Assembly (NCBI RefSeq): GCF_963855985.1 | Contig: NC_087104.1 | Coordinates: 2,976,001-3,040,000, forward strand | Reading direction: 5' to 3' | DNA: 64,000 nucleotides | From: Ostrinia nubilalis | Taxonomy: Eukaryota; Arthropoda; Insecta; Lepidoptera; Crambidae | In this document: positions 1-11,270 of the stretch, piece by piece | Position numbering within the stretch: position 1 is the stretch's first letter | Layout of the letters: each line of letters starts with the position of its first letter | Notes under the pieces: generated by a model | Told to the model about the DNA's origin: nothing | Database searches by the model: none | What the model saw: only the letters and a program-made list of their open reading frames with translations | Position numbers and translations under genes: made by a program

Positions 1-105
1 TTGAAGAACTTTGCTTTGAGGTTGAGTTGCTGGAATTATATTTTAGTGGGCGCCATGTAGCCCGATGGGCCTGGATTACTTCTGAGTGTGTGGAGACTTT
101 GTAGG
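1..105 (-). CDS. IR75-like exon 4, cut by window edge
   Basis: The CAG acceptor is at 108-106. In the phase set by exon 3 it encodes TYKVSTHSEVIQAHRATWRP and stays open to base 1. The frame match and the YKVS motif support the link across a 9 kb intron. Confidence 0.62.
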
Positions 106-3100
106 CTGAAAACATTTATAAAATATCTGAAAGTAAGTGTAGTGAAAAACAGGCTACAAGTTTTTAATAGAATGATTACATCGTTGTAGCACAAAAAAGC
201 CTTCATAACGCATTCAGAGATCGGAAAACTATGACTTCTAAAAAATGGTTCAACAAATGTTGAGATCCGAATACAAACATTCCGCAGGCCCTTTTCTAAG
301 ATCCAATCTACCAATAGCTAACAAAATTGATTAAAATGTAAGCAGTTTACAGGAAGGCACTGGACGCAGGCCGTTACCAACCGGGCAACATAGAAAGCAT
401 TGGGGGAGGCCTATGTTCAGCAGTGGACGTCCTATGGCTGAGATGATGATGATGAGCTCACCGGTAGCAGAAAAAATAGGTAGGTTAATTTTCAGACTTT
501 AATCCTATATTATTGTTATTTTTTTCATTCGAAACTTTGCTTGTCATAGCTACTACGTACAATTTATTAGCTTAGGAACTTTATTGCTTAAGATAAATAA
601 ATTGTGAGATCCAACGAAGATACTAAACATAGTATTGTAAGGTGTGCATGTAATCAATTATAATAATAGCACGTGTAGTTGTTATGAGGAAATCAATTAA
701 AAAGAGATTTGATCCGGTAGCGTTAATGCTTTGTTTAATATCTAAGTAAATGTTTTGTTTTGATGAAGCTGTTTCTAGGAATGTAGTTACAGCTACTTTA
801 TTACGATATACTAACTACTAAGTAAGTCTAAGTACACTCGAAGTTGGACTCTATCGATCTAGAGATCCATACCTAAATTGACAAAATCTCTTTGCTCAAT
901 TCTTCCCATTTCAAAGAAGAAGGTACCACAGACAGAAAATAAAATAAAATAGAATATTAACATGCAATTTAGGGAAGTCCTTGCTTTCAAAAATTTCTGA
1001 AAGTGGTACTACGAATGTTTACCTACTTAGTTTTATTGAAGTCGACAAAATGGGCACTTTTAGCCTTCATCTCCTCTATGCATTGCTAATAATTGATTTA
1101 TTATGCACTTATTGCAATTAATTCTAAAATAGGTGTGTCTACAACGATAAAGTAATCACTAACTAAAAGCTCACTGACAGGTGTTACCTACATTCAATAA
1201 GTACTGGATAACGTATTCTAATTTGAATAAGTATTAGTGTTAATTGCAAATCGGTGTCATGATTCATGTTTTTGTAAGCTTTAAGTATAGAGGAACATGG
1301 AGGCATTAATGGAAGCGCTGTAGCTTTTGTCTGATCACCCCTTGACAATCTTTCTAGAATTTAAACTAAAGCTAGTTCGTGAGAGGTGGTGGAGGTTCGA
1401 TTTTTTTTATGGGACAGGAGGCAAACGAGCAGACGGATCACTATTGATGGTAAGTGATTACCGTTGCTTATAGACATCGAAAGCCCCGGGGGAGTTACAG
1501 GTATTGCCGGGATTTATCCTAGGCATATTAGTAAGTCAATGATATGAATGACTCACTATTCTGTCTGAATAAATAATGTTTCACCTCCAGACAACATTGG
1601 ATTCAGAATTCAAGTACCTGCTGCAAGAACTATTCCTAAATTATGTCTAATATAAACACTCGACAAATATTTGGCATACCTAGCAGCTATGTGCAATGAA
1701 TTCGTATAAGGAATAATCGATACGACTGTGAACCGAAAGGAATTTGCTGCTTGATTAGGATGTAAACTTGTTTTTAGGTATTTGAAGCCAAACTAGTAAT
1801 TTGCGACTAGTCATTTCGAAGTTAGAACTTGAGGTTTTATTTATCCTGATTTTTTGCTACAGACGCAGTTTTGTCGCAGCTACATGGGCTAGTTGTAGGA
1901 CCTATGTTTTTTTTTTTGGCATGAAACATTATAATTTTAATTAGAACAAAAGTTATTGATATGATAATATGATCCATGGTAATATGTTGGTCAGATCTGC
2001 GCTAAAAAGTTATGGTCGTACTAAAGTAAAGTAATTAGTACGAGAGGGGACCGCAACGCAAGATACCCTACGTCACTTGATACTAAGATAAGCTCCATGG
2101 CACACGTTCAGAAAAGTTGTGATAAGCTTGTAACAATTAATTAATAAACTCCGATTTGGCCGAAAGTAGTACAACTTTTCTGAACGTACGTACGTCTTTC
2201 GGAGTTTTAGAGATAACAACTAGTAGAGACAAGCGCAGCGTTAAACCCTCTCCTTTGCAATATTGAGAGATCGCAAGGTAGAGATTGGATAGATATCAGC
2301 TTGATGATATACGCGAAGTTCACGAGCGCACAAATGAGAGAGATAGCAGTAGAATGAGTTAGACTGTCGAATTGACAGATCCTTTTGCGAGAAACTAGGC
2401 AGCATAGTTTAATTAAAGTGACCTTTGCCTGTGCTCTCCGTTCCAGCTTTAGCTATCTAGCAGTCCTTATTGAGTAAGCTAAGAAATGTAGAGCAAGAAA
2501 ACTACGAATTTAGCTAACTTTAGAATGAGGGCTATCGTTTTAGCGCTCACCAGTTAGTGCCCCTGTAGAGTAAGGTCCTGTCACTTGCTAGTAGCGAAGA
2601 CAGTGGCACCAACTGGTGAGCGCTAAAGTGGTACGAGGACTATCGCATTTGCACTCATCAAGATGGCGCCACTGTAGAGTAAGGTCCTGTCAATCGCCAG
2701 GGGTGCCAACTGTTAAGTATAAAAACGATAGCCCTCATTATGATAATTATTCTGATTTACATTTAGGGCAGGTGACCCGGTTTTGGCCATTTTAAGAATT
2801 TTTTAGACTTTGAGGCTATATCATTTTACAGTTTTTGTTATCACGGACTTATTTCTTGTAAAAAGTGATTAAATATATTTAGATCTAGCCTAAGAATACA
2901 TTTTTTTTCATAATGATTCAATGGAAAAATAATCCTGTAGAAAAGAAAAAGAAATGGGAATTTGTGCCACTTTTGGCCAGCTTTACCCCATTTCTGGCCA
3001 CAGTCATGAGCCAGTTCTGGCCATCAAAATTCATCAAAAAAAAACAAAAACTACTCGACGGATTTTAACGAAACTTGGTACAATTATTTTTCATACTCCT

Positions 3101-6100
3101 GGGCAGGTTATAGTATACTTAGGAATTCCCACGGGAACAGGAATTAGCAGGAAAATCCTTTTGTATGAAAAATCTAAACCGCTTAAGTTAGACGCTTGAA
3201 ATTTTGCATGCAGGTACCTTAGTAAACTTAAAGCTTAGTTACAACAGGATATTGCAAAATTCCCACGGGAACGGGAGTTAGCGGGAAAAAACATTTGTAC
3301 GAAAAAATCTAAACCGCGTAAGATAGAAAGGGGGTAAAAAGGGGGTAAAACGGGATCCACGCGTACGAAGTCGTGGGCGGCCGCTAGTATGAAATATAAT
3401 ATCTCAGCTTGAATTGAAATTACAATTAAGGAGATCAACATTAAACTATAGTATAAGTTTATGCGGTTAGTACTGGAACAATTTTCTTTTCACAACACCG
3501 ATTTTTTTAGTATTTGGTTTCGATGGAGGCATTATAATCGTAACTCTGAAAATGAATCGATTACTTATATCAAAATAGCTAAGTAATTAAATTGAAAAAT
3601 CACGATAAAAACTAAATGGCCAAAAGTGGGGTTCTTCGTGCACCACTTTTGGCCAGTCATGTGGCCAAAGATGGGAAAATTCATTAATTCTGGCTCCAAT
3701 AGTGGCCACCTCTCATAAACCCACTTAATAAACAAATAGCGATAAAATATCATTAGTACCACTTAGACAGTGTATTCTTTATTAAGGATTAACATAAACA
3801 TTTAAAAAAATAAGAAGGGTTTAGAAAATAATGATTGTTTACTCACCCGCTCGCCTTAGCCTTTTTGCTAAGACTTAAAACAATTAACGCTTCTCAAAAA
3901 ATAATGACTTGTTGGATTGAAGTGAAGCTTGACACATCAAAGCTGTTAACGCTATCAGTGTTGCTAATATTAGATATTTTTATTCCCGTAAACCATAGAG
4001 TAATATATTAGTCTTTGCCTTAGTTATAACGATTTGAAGTTCTAAATGGCCACAAAGGGGTCGGTGGCCACAACCGGGTCACTTGCCCTACCCTAAGCGC
4101 CGTGTAAGCGTTATTTGATAAATTATACACTTGCCCCTAATCATCGGTTCAGAATCACGTTAACTGCTGTCATTAATCAACCGCTGGCCATCGGCTTAAC
4201 AGCTTAATCGACGCCAATGGAGGATTATAAATTGAATGATCAATCGTAATTACATGCAGTATTGTTCACAGGAATGTTATTCGTATAGGCATGTAGTTAT
4301 CAATGGAATCTAGCTCTTATTTATTGTTATTGCAAACATACAGATGCCCTTTAAAGACCACATGTTAAGCATCATTACATCGAATCGCGAAAAAAATGCT
4401 GATGCCCGCTAACAGGCCCTTAACACACAACAGGAATTTTGTTTTCAAAGGGGTCACTTAAAAATTAGGGATTTGTTGTATATTGGGAATAGAAGAAATA
4501 AATAACACGCTTTTCCAATTATTCGCACTGACATATATTGTCTGACATTAGATAGAGACTATTTTACCGACCGCTTATTTTAACGTCAGGCCGTCAATGG
4601 TAGGCGCAGCCACGCACTTAGCGGTGTTAATAGGCAACTACATAACAGTCCCTCCCCCTAGTTGACTATTACTAGAACTAATAATAAAGATACACATCGT
4701 CCCTGGGCCGCCTGCGTTGCCTTGCTGGTCTTGTTGATGCTGCCGACTCGGTCGATTCAACAGGCTCTGGCGTGTCTGTACAATGTGTTTCTCCCGACCT
4801 AGACTCTTCTCTCTGTTCATCATCAGGTGAATTTGCTTGAACCATCGTTGCGTCGGGCATCGACACAGGTGCATCACTATCGTCCCCTCCGACGAAGTCA
4901 GCGCCCAGGTGGTCGGTTTCAGGCGCTGTTTCTGGCATCCTTGTGGGTGATGGTGATGATGATGATGTGAGGTCCTGAATATTTATGTTGAGATCCCGTC
5001 TTGGGCTAGGATTTTCGTCGCGGCGCCCCTTATATAACATTAACTGATTTTTATGCTTATTAACACAGCTTGAAGAATCGTTATCTTTAACTAAGTACAT
5101 AACTTTACCCATACGCTTAATAACTATACCCTTACACCACATGAATTTGTTATTTTTAACAAATTTTTTATATAAAACATTGGTTCCAACTTCAAATGTT
5201 TGGGTATTAGTACCATAACTTTTACTCTGTGAAAACTGTTTATTTTCCACAGTTTTAGCCAGTGATGAAGGTGAGGGAGAAGGCTTCGATGACGAAGAAA
5301 CCCTGGGATTTATTAAATCCAAACGAGACCTTAACCTTCGACCAAACACTAACTCGGCAGGTGAAAACCCAGTGGTGGAATGTACCGAATTCCTATAATC
5401 AAACAAATATTTAAGTAACATTTTTTTTGCTGTGTTTATGTTATTACATGAATTCATACATGACTTAATACCCTTTTTGACAATTTTTACACTAGATTCT
5501 GCCTGGCCGTTACTGGCTGGGTGAAAAGCTGCTGATGTCATGTGAACTATACCGTTTAATTGACAAAACCGCTGGAACTCGTAGGATGTGAACGCTGTGC
5601 CATTGTCACTGACCAATGTTTGAGGTTGTCCGAATCTTGACATGAAATCCATAAATTTTTCAATAACTGCCCCTGTAGTGCACAAGTTGTTCATATTATA
5701 AACCTCTACCCATTCGGAATAAGCATCCACAGCCACTAAGTAAGTATTTCCATATATGGGCCCAAGAAAATCCAGGTGTACCCTTTGGAACGGTTGGGAG
5801 GGATACTTCCAAGGTGAACAAGGAGCACGCGGGGGAGAGGGGCGCAGCTGGATACAAATATTACATGTCCCTATCATCTTCTCCAAGGCATTGTCAATAC
5901 CTGGAAACCAGAATCGTGATCTTGCTTCAGCCTTTGTTTTGACAATCCCTAAATGTGAATTATGCAACTCCTTTAAAATTCTATCTTGCAAAGACTGAGG
6001 TATCACAACTTTGTGTCCTCTCATCAAACAGCCGTTTTCATAAGAGAGTTGAGTTTTACATAAATAAAATGGTTTTAGTTGAGGATTATTTACTTTTGAT

Positions 6101-9100
6101 GGCCAACCCCTCATTACCAATTCCCTTACCGCTACTAATAATTTATCTTTATCGGTTTCTTTGCGCAGCTGATCAATTGTAATTGGAAGGCTTCCTTCAA
6201 CTACGAAATTTACGTAAGCAGCTCGATCGCCTTCCAAAAATGGGTCATCGACCCCTGCGTGTGCGGGATGCTCGGCTGCTGGTGCCGGCAAGCTCGCGCG
6301 CGACAAGTAGTCTGCGCTGTTGTTGGCGCTACGAATGTATTCGATAACATAATTATAGCCGCTTAGAAACATTGCGTACCTTTGCAATCGATTAGCTGTA
6401 ACTTCAGGTATGCCACGGTAAGGACCGAAAATTGAAATGAGAGGTTTGTGATCAGTTTTGAGTACAAACGGATCTGATTTTCCATATAAATATTGATGGA
6501 ACCTACGTACTCCGAATATTATGGCAGTTGCCTCCTTTTGAATTTGTGAGTAACGCTTCTCTGCAGAGTTCAACGTCCGTGAGGCAAAAGAAATAGGCCT
6601 CTCCAGGCCGTCTGTGTCCACTTGCGATAATATAGCACCAAGCCCGCTAGGGGACGCGTCAACCGTCAGGATTAACTTTGCATTTGGGTTAAAATGAGCA
6701 AGAACTTTATCTGAAGCTAGTAAGTTTTTTATAGTTTGAAAAGAATCGTTATGCTCTGATGTCCAATTCCATTTAATTTTTTTTTTAATAAGTCATACAA
6801 TGGACATAGTATAGAAGATGCATTTGGTACATGGTTCCGGTAATAATTTACCAACCCCAAGAATGACTGTAACTGATTAACGTTGGTTGGTGTAGGAGCT
6901 TCTACTATGGCCTTAACTTTGTTTGGATTCTTTTTTAGACCTTGTTTATTAATTATGTATCCGAGATAACTTATCTCGTCCTTAAAAAAATCACATTTAT
7001 CTTTTTGCAAAGTTAATCCTGCGGCTTGTAACCTTTGTAGGACGGCTTCTAGGCGCTCCAAGTGTTGAATTTCATTACAGCCCGTGATACATACGTCATC
7101 AAGTAGACATAGCACACCATCCAGCCCCGATAGAATGTTTTCCATCGCTTTTTGAAAAATAGCTGGTGCGCTGGATAGACCAAACACAAGTCGCGTATAT
7201 TTATAGAGACCGCGATGTGTATTTATACAAGTAATGTTTTGCGAAGCCTCATCTAAAACAAATTGGTTGTACGCCATAGATAAATCTAGTTTAGTGAATT
7301 TTACACCCCCATGTAGCCTCGCAAATAATTCTTTAATTGTAGGCAAAGGATACTGATCAACTACTAACTGTTTGTTTATACTCACTGAGTAGTCTGCGCA
7401 TAACCTCACATTTCCGTTATGTTTTAAGATAGGCACTATGGGAGAAGCATACTCGGAGTGGTCTACTGGTTTCAAAACTCCTAAATCGACCAATTTGTCA
7501 ATTTCTTTGTCTACCTTGTCTCTCAGGGCGAATGCTATAGGACGTGCTTTAAAAAAAACTGGTTTTGAGTTTTCTTTTAATTCCAGTTTTACTTGATATT
7601 TGTTAAATACGCCTAATTTATTGGAAAATACATCTGGATAGCGTGCCTGTAATTTTCCAAGACTAATTCCTTCTTGTATGCAGTGATTTGATGTTAATAG
7701 CTCTAATTTAAATAGAGAAATGAAATCACGTCCTAACAGTGGAGGGCCACCCTTGCGTATTACATAAACAGACAGTGTGTGTGTGAGCCCGGCATATGTT
7801 ACGGGTAATGGAGTCATACCTATGCACTCGATATTGTCACCTGTGTAAGTAATTAGCCTCTTCATTGCTGGTGACAGTGGCACATTTTTAAAATGAGAGT
7901 TGTAAACTTTTTCCGATATAACTGTAACGGCAGAACCACTGTCGATTTCAAATTTTAAACTGACCCCCCCAATTACCACTGTTTCCACCAAAGGTTCTCC
8001 ACCCACTGAACGAATGTTAAATAATAACTTACCGTCATCCCCTTCGCTCTCACCCTCATTACTGGCCGTTTTGACGTAATTCACACACATTCTACGTAAA
8101 TGTCCCTTTACACCGCACTTCTTACACGAATATTTCGCGAAACGGCACTTATCTGTTGCGTGGTTTGTGTAACCACACACTGCACACTTCTTTTTAGCAC
8201 TTTGGAGTTTGAATAGCGGTGTTGTGTGGCCGACGCCATCGCCGCTACCGCTGGCTGTCGCGCTAACTTTAGCACAACGTAGATTTTCAGCCCACTCCAC
8301 CGCCTTCGCCAGTGTCATCTCCTCCAGGTTTTTCCCGTATAATTTTTCTTTTTCTTGGCCCGGCAGCATGCCCATTATGAAACGGTCCCGCAAGGTCTCT
8401 TCGATATTGGTGAATTTGCAGTGCGCCGTTAAGCCTCGCAACCTGGCGGCCCACTGTGCGTAACTTTCCCCCAACTGCTGCGTCGCTGCATAAAAGTTAT
8501 GACGCTCGGCGAATCCAATGTGCTTTGGCGTAAAATGCGCATCCAGTAGAGACAAGATATCTTCATATGGCACATTTTCTAGCTTTTTAGGTAACGCTAA
8601 ATCTTGTACTAGCTTGTATGTGCTATCGCAGAGTGCACTTAATAATATGGCGCGTCTCCTCGTTCCCGCCGAATCTGTGACAGCGTCGACCCCATTTGCG
8701 ATGAAAAACTGCTTAATACGTCCTATGTACGTATCCCATTGTTGCAAATTGTGGTCGAATATCGTTAATATGCCGAGATTGGCCATTTTCTTTTAAAATT
8801 GTGGGTTTCGTCGCCACTGTTGTGTATTGGGAATAGGAGAAATAAATAACACGCTTTTCCAATTATTCGCACTGACATATATTGTCTGACATTAGATAGA
8901 GACTATTTTACCGACCGCTTATTTTAACGTCAGGCCGTCAATGGTAGGCGCAGCCACGCACTTAGCGGTGTTAATAGGCAACTACATAACAGGATTAATG
9001 GTGAAAATGGGCATGAAGCTTCTGTAGGGATGCAATTTGAATTTAATATTCTCAACCCCAAGTCTTTTGACCCTCAAAATTCATGTACATACGTCATACA

Positions 9101-10381
9101 TACATAAATCTATATCAACTATTTAGGCCATTTTGGAACGGTTTGATTTTTTAGAAGAGGTTTCATTCAGTATTACTCACTCTCAATAAACTGATATTCG
9201 TCTCCAATCTTCCGGACGACCACCACATCACTGTCCACCACCATCTCCAACTCCTCTAATTCGTTCACGCTGTGACTATTCTCCAAGTCCAAAAGCAGCC
9301 AGCGGTAGGGGGACTTGAAGTAGCCTTCATCGCTTGCCTAGAAGGATTAGCAATAAATTTAAGCGGAACAGACCAAGACAGGTATCTTTAGTCAAATCTT
9401 CAGTGAATGGCAGTTGGAATTTCCGTCCCTCGTCTCCACTTTTGCGACTTCTGTGTAGTCAAAATTTACAGTTTAACCATAACCACAGTCCACCAATGTA
9501 AGCACAATCAGCAAAGGCCAAACGTCTTAGGGGGAAAGTTAAATAAGAGTGTCTGATCCTTGGACGAAATCAACCAAGAAAATAGGAGGAAGCTAGAGTT
9601 TGGAGATACGAGGATAAGGATTCTATCAGAATTTGCGAAATCTCAACTGATCCCTTTACCGGAATGGAATTAAGACTGATTTATAGAAGTTTTTTTTTAC
9701 ATACAACGGGGTAGCTCGCATCTTACCTGATGGAAAGTGATGATCAGGCCGAAGGTGTAAGCAATGTTCCTTCAGTAAGGAAGCAGATTTGTAACATACC
9801 TTCTTCAAGAATCCAGCTGACCCTGGGCAGTCCAAATCGTACATTACAAGTGCATGTTGCAAATAAAACTCGGTTCTATTTTTCTGCAGCGATCTTGCCA
9901 TGTTGAGACCAGCCTCACCCAATCTTTTGGCCATTGACGTCATAGCATCTAAAAAAATGATATCGATTTGAAAGGACCTTGATCGATATTTAATAATATT
10001 TTAAGCCACTGTTAGCTTAATAAATACAAGATAAAAATAAAACATGCAGAACATTGAAAATTGACTTTTTATGTTAATCAAGAATTAATCAAGTTTGAAG
10101 GACACATAGGTGCATTTTAATGCAAGTCATTTTTTAAACTTGAACATGAACAAAAAATACTTTAATTTTGTAGGCTGCAGGTAAGTATGTAATATTACGA
10201 GTACATAATATACTTACCAAAATTTTATTTGGTACTTACATTGGCTCCAACACAAATTAGGTATTAAAACTGACGTACGTCTGTTATCTAGAGCGATAAA
10301 AGATGTCAACACTTCTACAAAGTTTTCTTTAGAGAAAACTAACATGAGATTCATTAAAATTAAAACCGTAATCAATTTCAT
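1..10381 (-). CDS. Ionotropic receptor 75-like (IR75 subfamily), 5' part, four exons
   Basis: Visible exons, in transcript order, are 10240-10381, 9800-9948, 9181-9337 and 1-105, joined in phases 1, 0 and 1 with GT/AG borders; the gene runs off the left edge. The joined product of about 183 residues starts with a hydrophobic signal peptide (MKLITVLILMNLMLVFS). It then has features I associate with the extracellular amino-terminal region of IR75 receptors: a HALVMYDLDCPG stretch, then SPYRWLL, then a TYKVSTHSEVI segment. IRs are variant glutamate-receptor channels in olfactory neurons; IR75 members respond to acids and amines. The ligand-binding and channel domains are not in the window, so the assignment rests on the N-terminal pattern alone. 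Intron 3 is about 9 kb and carries a Gypsy retrotransposon in the same orientation. It could be another divergent IR. Confidence 0.78.
350..454 (+). mobile_element. RTE-like LINE 3' end, truncated
   Basis: Matches the 3' terminus repeated many times in this window (C-terminal coding end, then GGGGGAGGCCTATGTTCAGC, a stop codon and a (GAT)n tail). Strongly 5'-truncated, lying in IR75-like intron 3. Confidence 0.8.
1400..1512 (+). repeat. SINE-like lepidopteran interspersed repeat
   Basis: A T-run followed by a GAGCAGACGGATCAC and TGGTAAGTGATTACCG pattern that I recognise as a common short interspersed repeat of moths. Weaker relatives occur near 9685-9765, 30240-30300 and 46010-46080. Ends and class are uncertain. 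Confidence 0.4.
2104..2187. repeat. Small MITE, 17-bp perfect terminal inverted repeats
   Basis: ACGTTCAGAAAAGTTGT at 2104-2120 is the exact reverse complement of 2171-2187. The 84-bp unit has no coding content. Confidence 0.6.
2524..2739. repeat. MITE with AATGAGGGCTATCG terminal repeats
   Basis: The left end AATGAGGGCTATCGTTTT pairs with 2722-2739. The interior holds two related copies of a segment containing GTAGAGTAAGGTCCTGTCA. A diverged relative of the interior follows the Harbinger-like MITE near 52400-52525. Confidence 0.6.
2766..4088. mobile_element. Non-autonomous TIR DNA element flanked by TA
   Basis: The left end GGGCAGGTGACCCGGTT matches the reverse complement of the right end ending at 4088 with few mismatches over about 24 bp. 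TA lies on both outer sides (2764-2765 and 4089-4090), as expected for a mariner-type insertion. The interior is rich in TGGCCA motifs and hosts an older repeat at 3050-3388. No transposase frame was found. Confidence 0.65.
3050..3388 (-). repeat. Lepidopteran interspersed repeat (CGACTTCGTACGCGTGG family)
   Basis: Reverse-complement relative of 47087-47735 and, at its end, of 37722-37925 and 42828-43030. It contains tandem copies of a segment with CCCGTTCCCGTGGGAATT. I cannot assign its class (Helitron-like or LINE end). Confidence 0.6.
4474..4647 (-). repeat. 3' LTR of Gypsy element 1
   Basis: Starts TGTTGTATATTGGG and ends CATAACA on the plus strand; 172 of 174 positions match 8818-8991. 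Confidence 0.93.
4678..6786 (-). pseudogene. Gypsy element 1 RNase H-integrase frame, cut from RT by a frame change
   Basis: The frame is open from about 6786 down; the first ATG is at 6621. Counting from that ATG: RNase H with KTDHKP at 55-60; integrase zinc residues H220, H223, C253, C256; and a D284, D339, E375 catalytic triad with the usual 35-residue D-E spacing. A basic C-terminal tail follows. It needs the upstream RT frame to be made, so the copy is probably defective, unless the homopolymer length is a sequencing error. Confidence 0.85.
6729..8786 (-). CDS. Gypsy element 1 Gag-protease-reverse transcriptase frame
   Basis: 685 codons. Residues 1-170 are a gag capsid-like region. Two CCHC zinc knuckles lie at 201-214 and 221-234. 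The aspartic protease motif DSGS is at 282-285. Reverse transcriptase spans about 440-620, with FTKLDLSMAYNQF at 497-509 and the catalytic LLDD at 561-564 (leucine in place of the usual aromatic residue). The last ~18 residues are out-of-frame read-through after the T10 run at 6777-6786. Gag and pol share one frame with no separating stop. Confidence 0.9.
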   Translation of the reverse strand: MANLGILTIFDHNLQQWDTYIGRIKQFFIANGVDAVTDSAGTRRRAILLSALCDSTYKLVQDLALPKKLENVPYEDILSLLDAHFTPKHIGFAERHNFYAATQQLGESYAQWAARLRGLTAHCKFTNIEETLRDRFIMGMLPGQEKEKLYGKNLEEMTLAKAVEWAENLRCAKVSATASGSGDGVGHTTPLFKLQSAKKKCAVCGYTNHATDKCRFAKYSCKKCGVKGHLRRMCVNYVKTASNEGESEGDDGKLLFNIRSVGGEPLVETVVIGGVSLKFEIDSGSAVTVISEKVYNSHFKNVPLSPAMKRLITYTGDNIECIGMTPLPVTYAGLTHTLSVYVIRKGGPPLLGRDFISLFKLELLTSNHCIQEGISLGKLQARYPDVFSNKLGVFNKYQVKLELKENSKPVFFKARPIAFALRDKVDKEIDKLVDLGVLKPVDHSEYASPIVPILKHNGNVRLCADYSVSINKQLVVDQYPLPTIKELFARLHGGVKFTKLDLSMAYNQFVLDEASQNITCINTHRGLYKYTRLVFGLSSAPAIFQKAMENILSGLDGVLCLLDDVCITGCNEIQHLERLEAVLQRLQAAGLTLQKDKCDFFKDEISYLGYIINKQGLKKNPNKVKAIVEAPTPTNVNQLQSFLGLVNYYRNHVPNASSILCPLYDLLKKKLNGIGHQSITILFKL
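8818..8991 (-). repeat. 5' LTR of Gypsy element 1
   Basis: Partner of 4474-4647. It is the upstream LTR for the minus-strand coding region starting at 8786. Confidence 0.93.
9181..9337 (-). CDS. IR75-like exon 3
   Basis: Acceptor TAG above 9337; donor GTGAGT directly below 9181. It encodes GYFKSPYRWLLLDLEN and then an acidic stretch. Without splicing the frame would stop within three codons. Spliced, phase 1 continues into 105-1. Confidence 0.72.
9417..9591 (+). repeat. Diverged copy of the GGGACTATT interspersed repeat
   Basis: Resembles 30003-30165, 46401-46567 and 48414-48577: CTGTGTAG, a TACAG block, GGGGGAAAGTTAA and an AACATAGGA-like end, but with many changes. Confidence 0.4.
9800..9948 (-). 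CDS. IR75-like exon 2
   Basis: Acceptor TAG above 9948, donor GTATGT below 9800, 149 nt. It encodes 50 residues including RTEFYLQHALVMYDLDCPG. It enters in phase 1 and leaves in phase 0, matching both neighbours. Confidence 0.78.
10240..10381 (-). CDS. IR75-like exon 1 (start codon, signal peptide)
   Basis: The ATG is at 10381-10379, followed by a hydrophobic leader and then FIALDNRRTSVLIPNLCWSQ. The donor is GTAAGT just below 10240 and the exon ends in phase 1. Confidence 0.75.
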
Positions 10382-11086
10382 TTTATAATAACTGTGTTAT
10401 CCAGACAAGACGATTTTATTATGCGACTGTCATTTGTTTTTCTTTTGGAATTTAAATCTTCGAACAAGAAGTTTTGTTTTTTACGCACTTTTTTACTTTA
10501 ATTGGTTTCCAGCCAGTGTCAATAAAAATTGTTCTCGGAGGTCAAGTTATTTTTTAATAAGTCAATAATACTAAATCAATAACCGGAAAATTTTCAATTT
10601 AAATTGCACTTGAAACTACTTCAGAATATTTTATTAGTAAAGCAATCAAAATAATTATTTAAATAATCTACGAGTAATCAGACCATTTGAAAGCCTTGTG
10701 GAGTCATATTAACTAACTGAATTACTGTCACATAAAGAAAATACTTAAGTAGCTACTTAAAAGCTACTTATGCGTTTGTTTACAGTGTACAGTTATGCAA
10801 ACAATGCTTTATTTCTTAAAAAGTTTAACTCATTTCATTTTTTTTTTCGGACGGATGTTTTTAAACAAGAAATATTTTACAAAAAGATGGATAAAGATAA
10901 TCTCCCTCATCAGATACAACTCTTTAACACAATAATTTGCAGTTTGGTTTCGACTCTACCCAGATTTCCTCTCGGAACTTGGGAACGCAACTTGCAATGG
11001 GGACTTAGACGCGTCTGGTCACAAACTTAATTGACTGACAATTTTATTGATTTCAAAGCCACCAATAATCAAATTTACGCAGTTTC

Positions 11087-11270
11087 ATCATCATCATCTC
11101 AGCCATAGGACGTTCACTTGCTGAACATAGGCCTCCCCCAATGCTTTCCATGTTACCCGGTTGGTAGCGGCCTGCGTCCAGCGCTTTCCTGCTACCTTTA
11201 TGATGTCGTCGGTCCAACTTGTGGGTGGACGTCCCACGCTGCGTTTTCCGGTACGCAGCTTCCACTCTGC
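11087..11270 (-). mobile_element. RTE-like LINE 3' end, minus orientation
   Basis: Begins with a CATCATCATC tail, then the reverse complement of the shared C-terminal coding end. It is 5'-truncated near the ACGCAGCTTCCACT segment. Confidence 0.82.

Larger units (their letters stand above)
4474..8991 (-). mobile_element. Ty3/Gypsy LTR retrotransposon, 4518 bp, gag-pol with one frame break
   Basis: Two 174-bp LTRs (4474-4647, 8818-8991; TG...CA ends) differ at only two positions. They are flanked by a 5-bp target duplication GGATT (4469-4473, 8992-8996). A purine tract at 4649-4659 precedes the 3' LTR. A primer-binding-site candidate starting TGGCGACG lies at 8801-8816. Domain order is gag, zinc knuckles, protease, RT, RNase H, integrase, which is Gypsy order; no envelope gene. 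The gag start resembles mag/K02A2.6-like families, a memory-based assignment. One frame change in a T10 run (6777-6786) separates the reading frames. Confidence 0.93.
4404..9012. repeat. MITE (GCCCGTTTTCACC family), split by LTR element
   Basis: Pieces 4404-4473 and 8997-9012 flank the Gypsy element. They join into a relative of the copies at 22331-22440 and 37232-37344, sharing GGGGTCACTTAAAAATTAGG and GATTRATGGTGAAAA. The left arm is partly lost. Confidence 0.7.

Noticed and set aside
5756..6182. Plus-strand open frames within the first Gypsy element
   Set aside because: Antisense shadows of the integrase/RNase H coding region.
10770..11030. 86-codon open frame with TLPRFPLGTWERNLQWG
   Set aside because: No domain recognised, no splice partner, AT-rich start; left unannotated.
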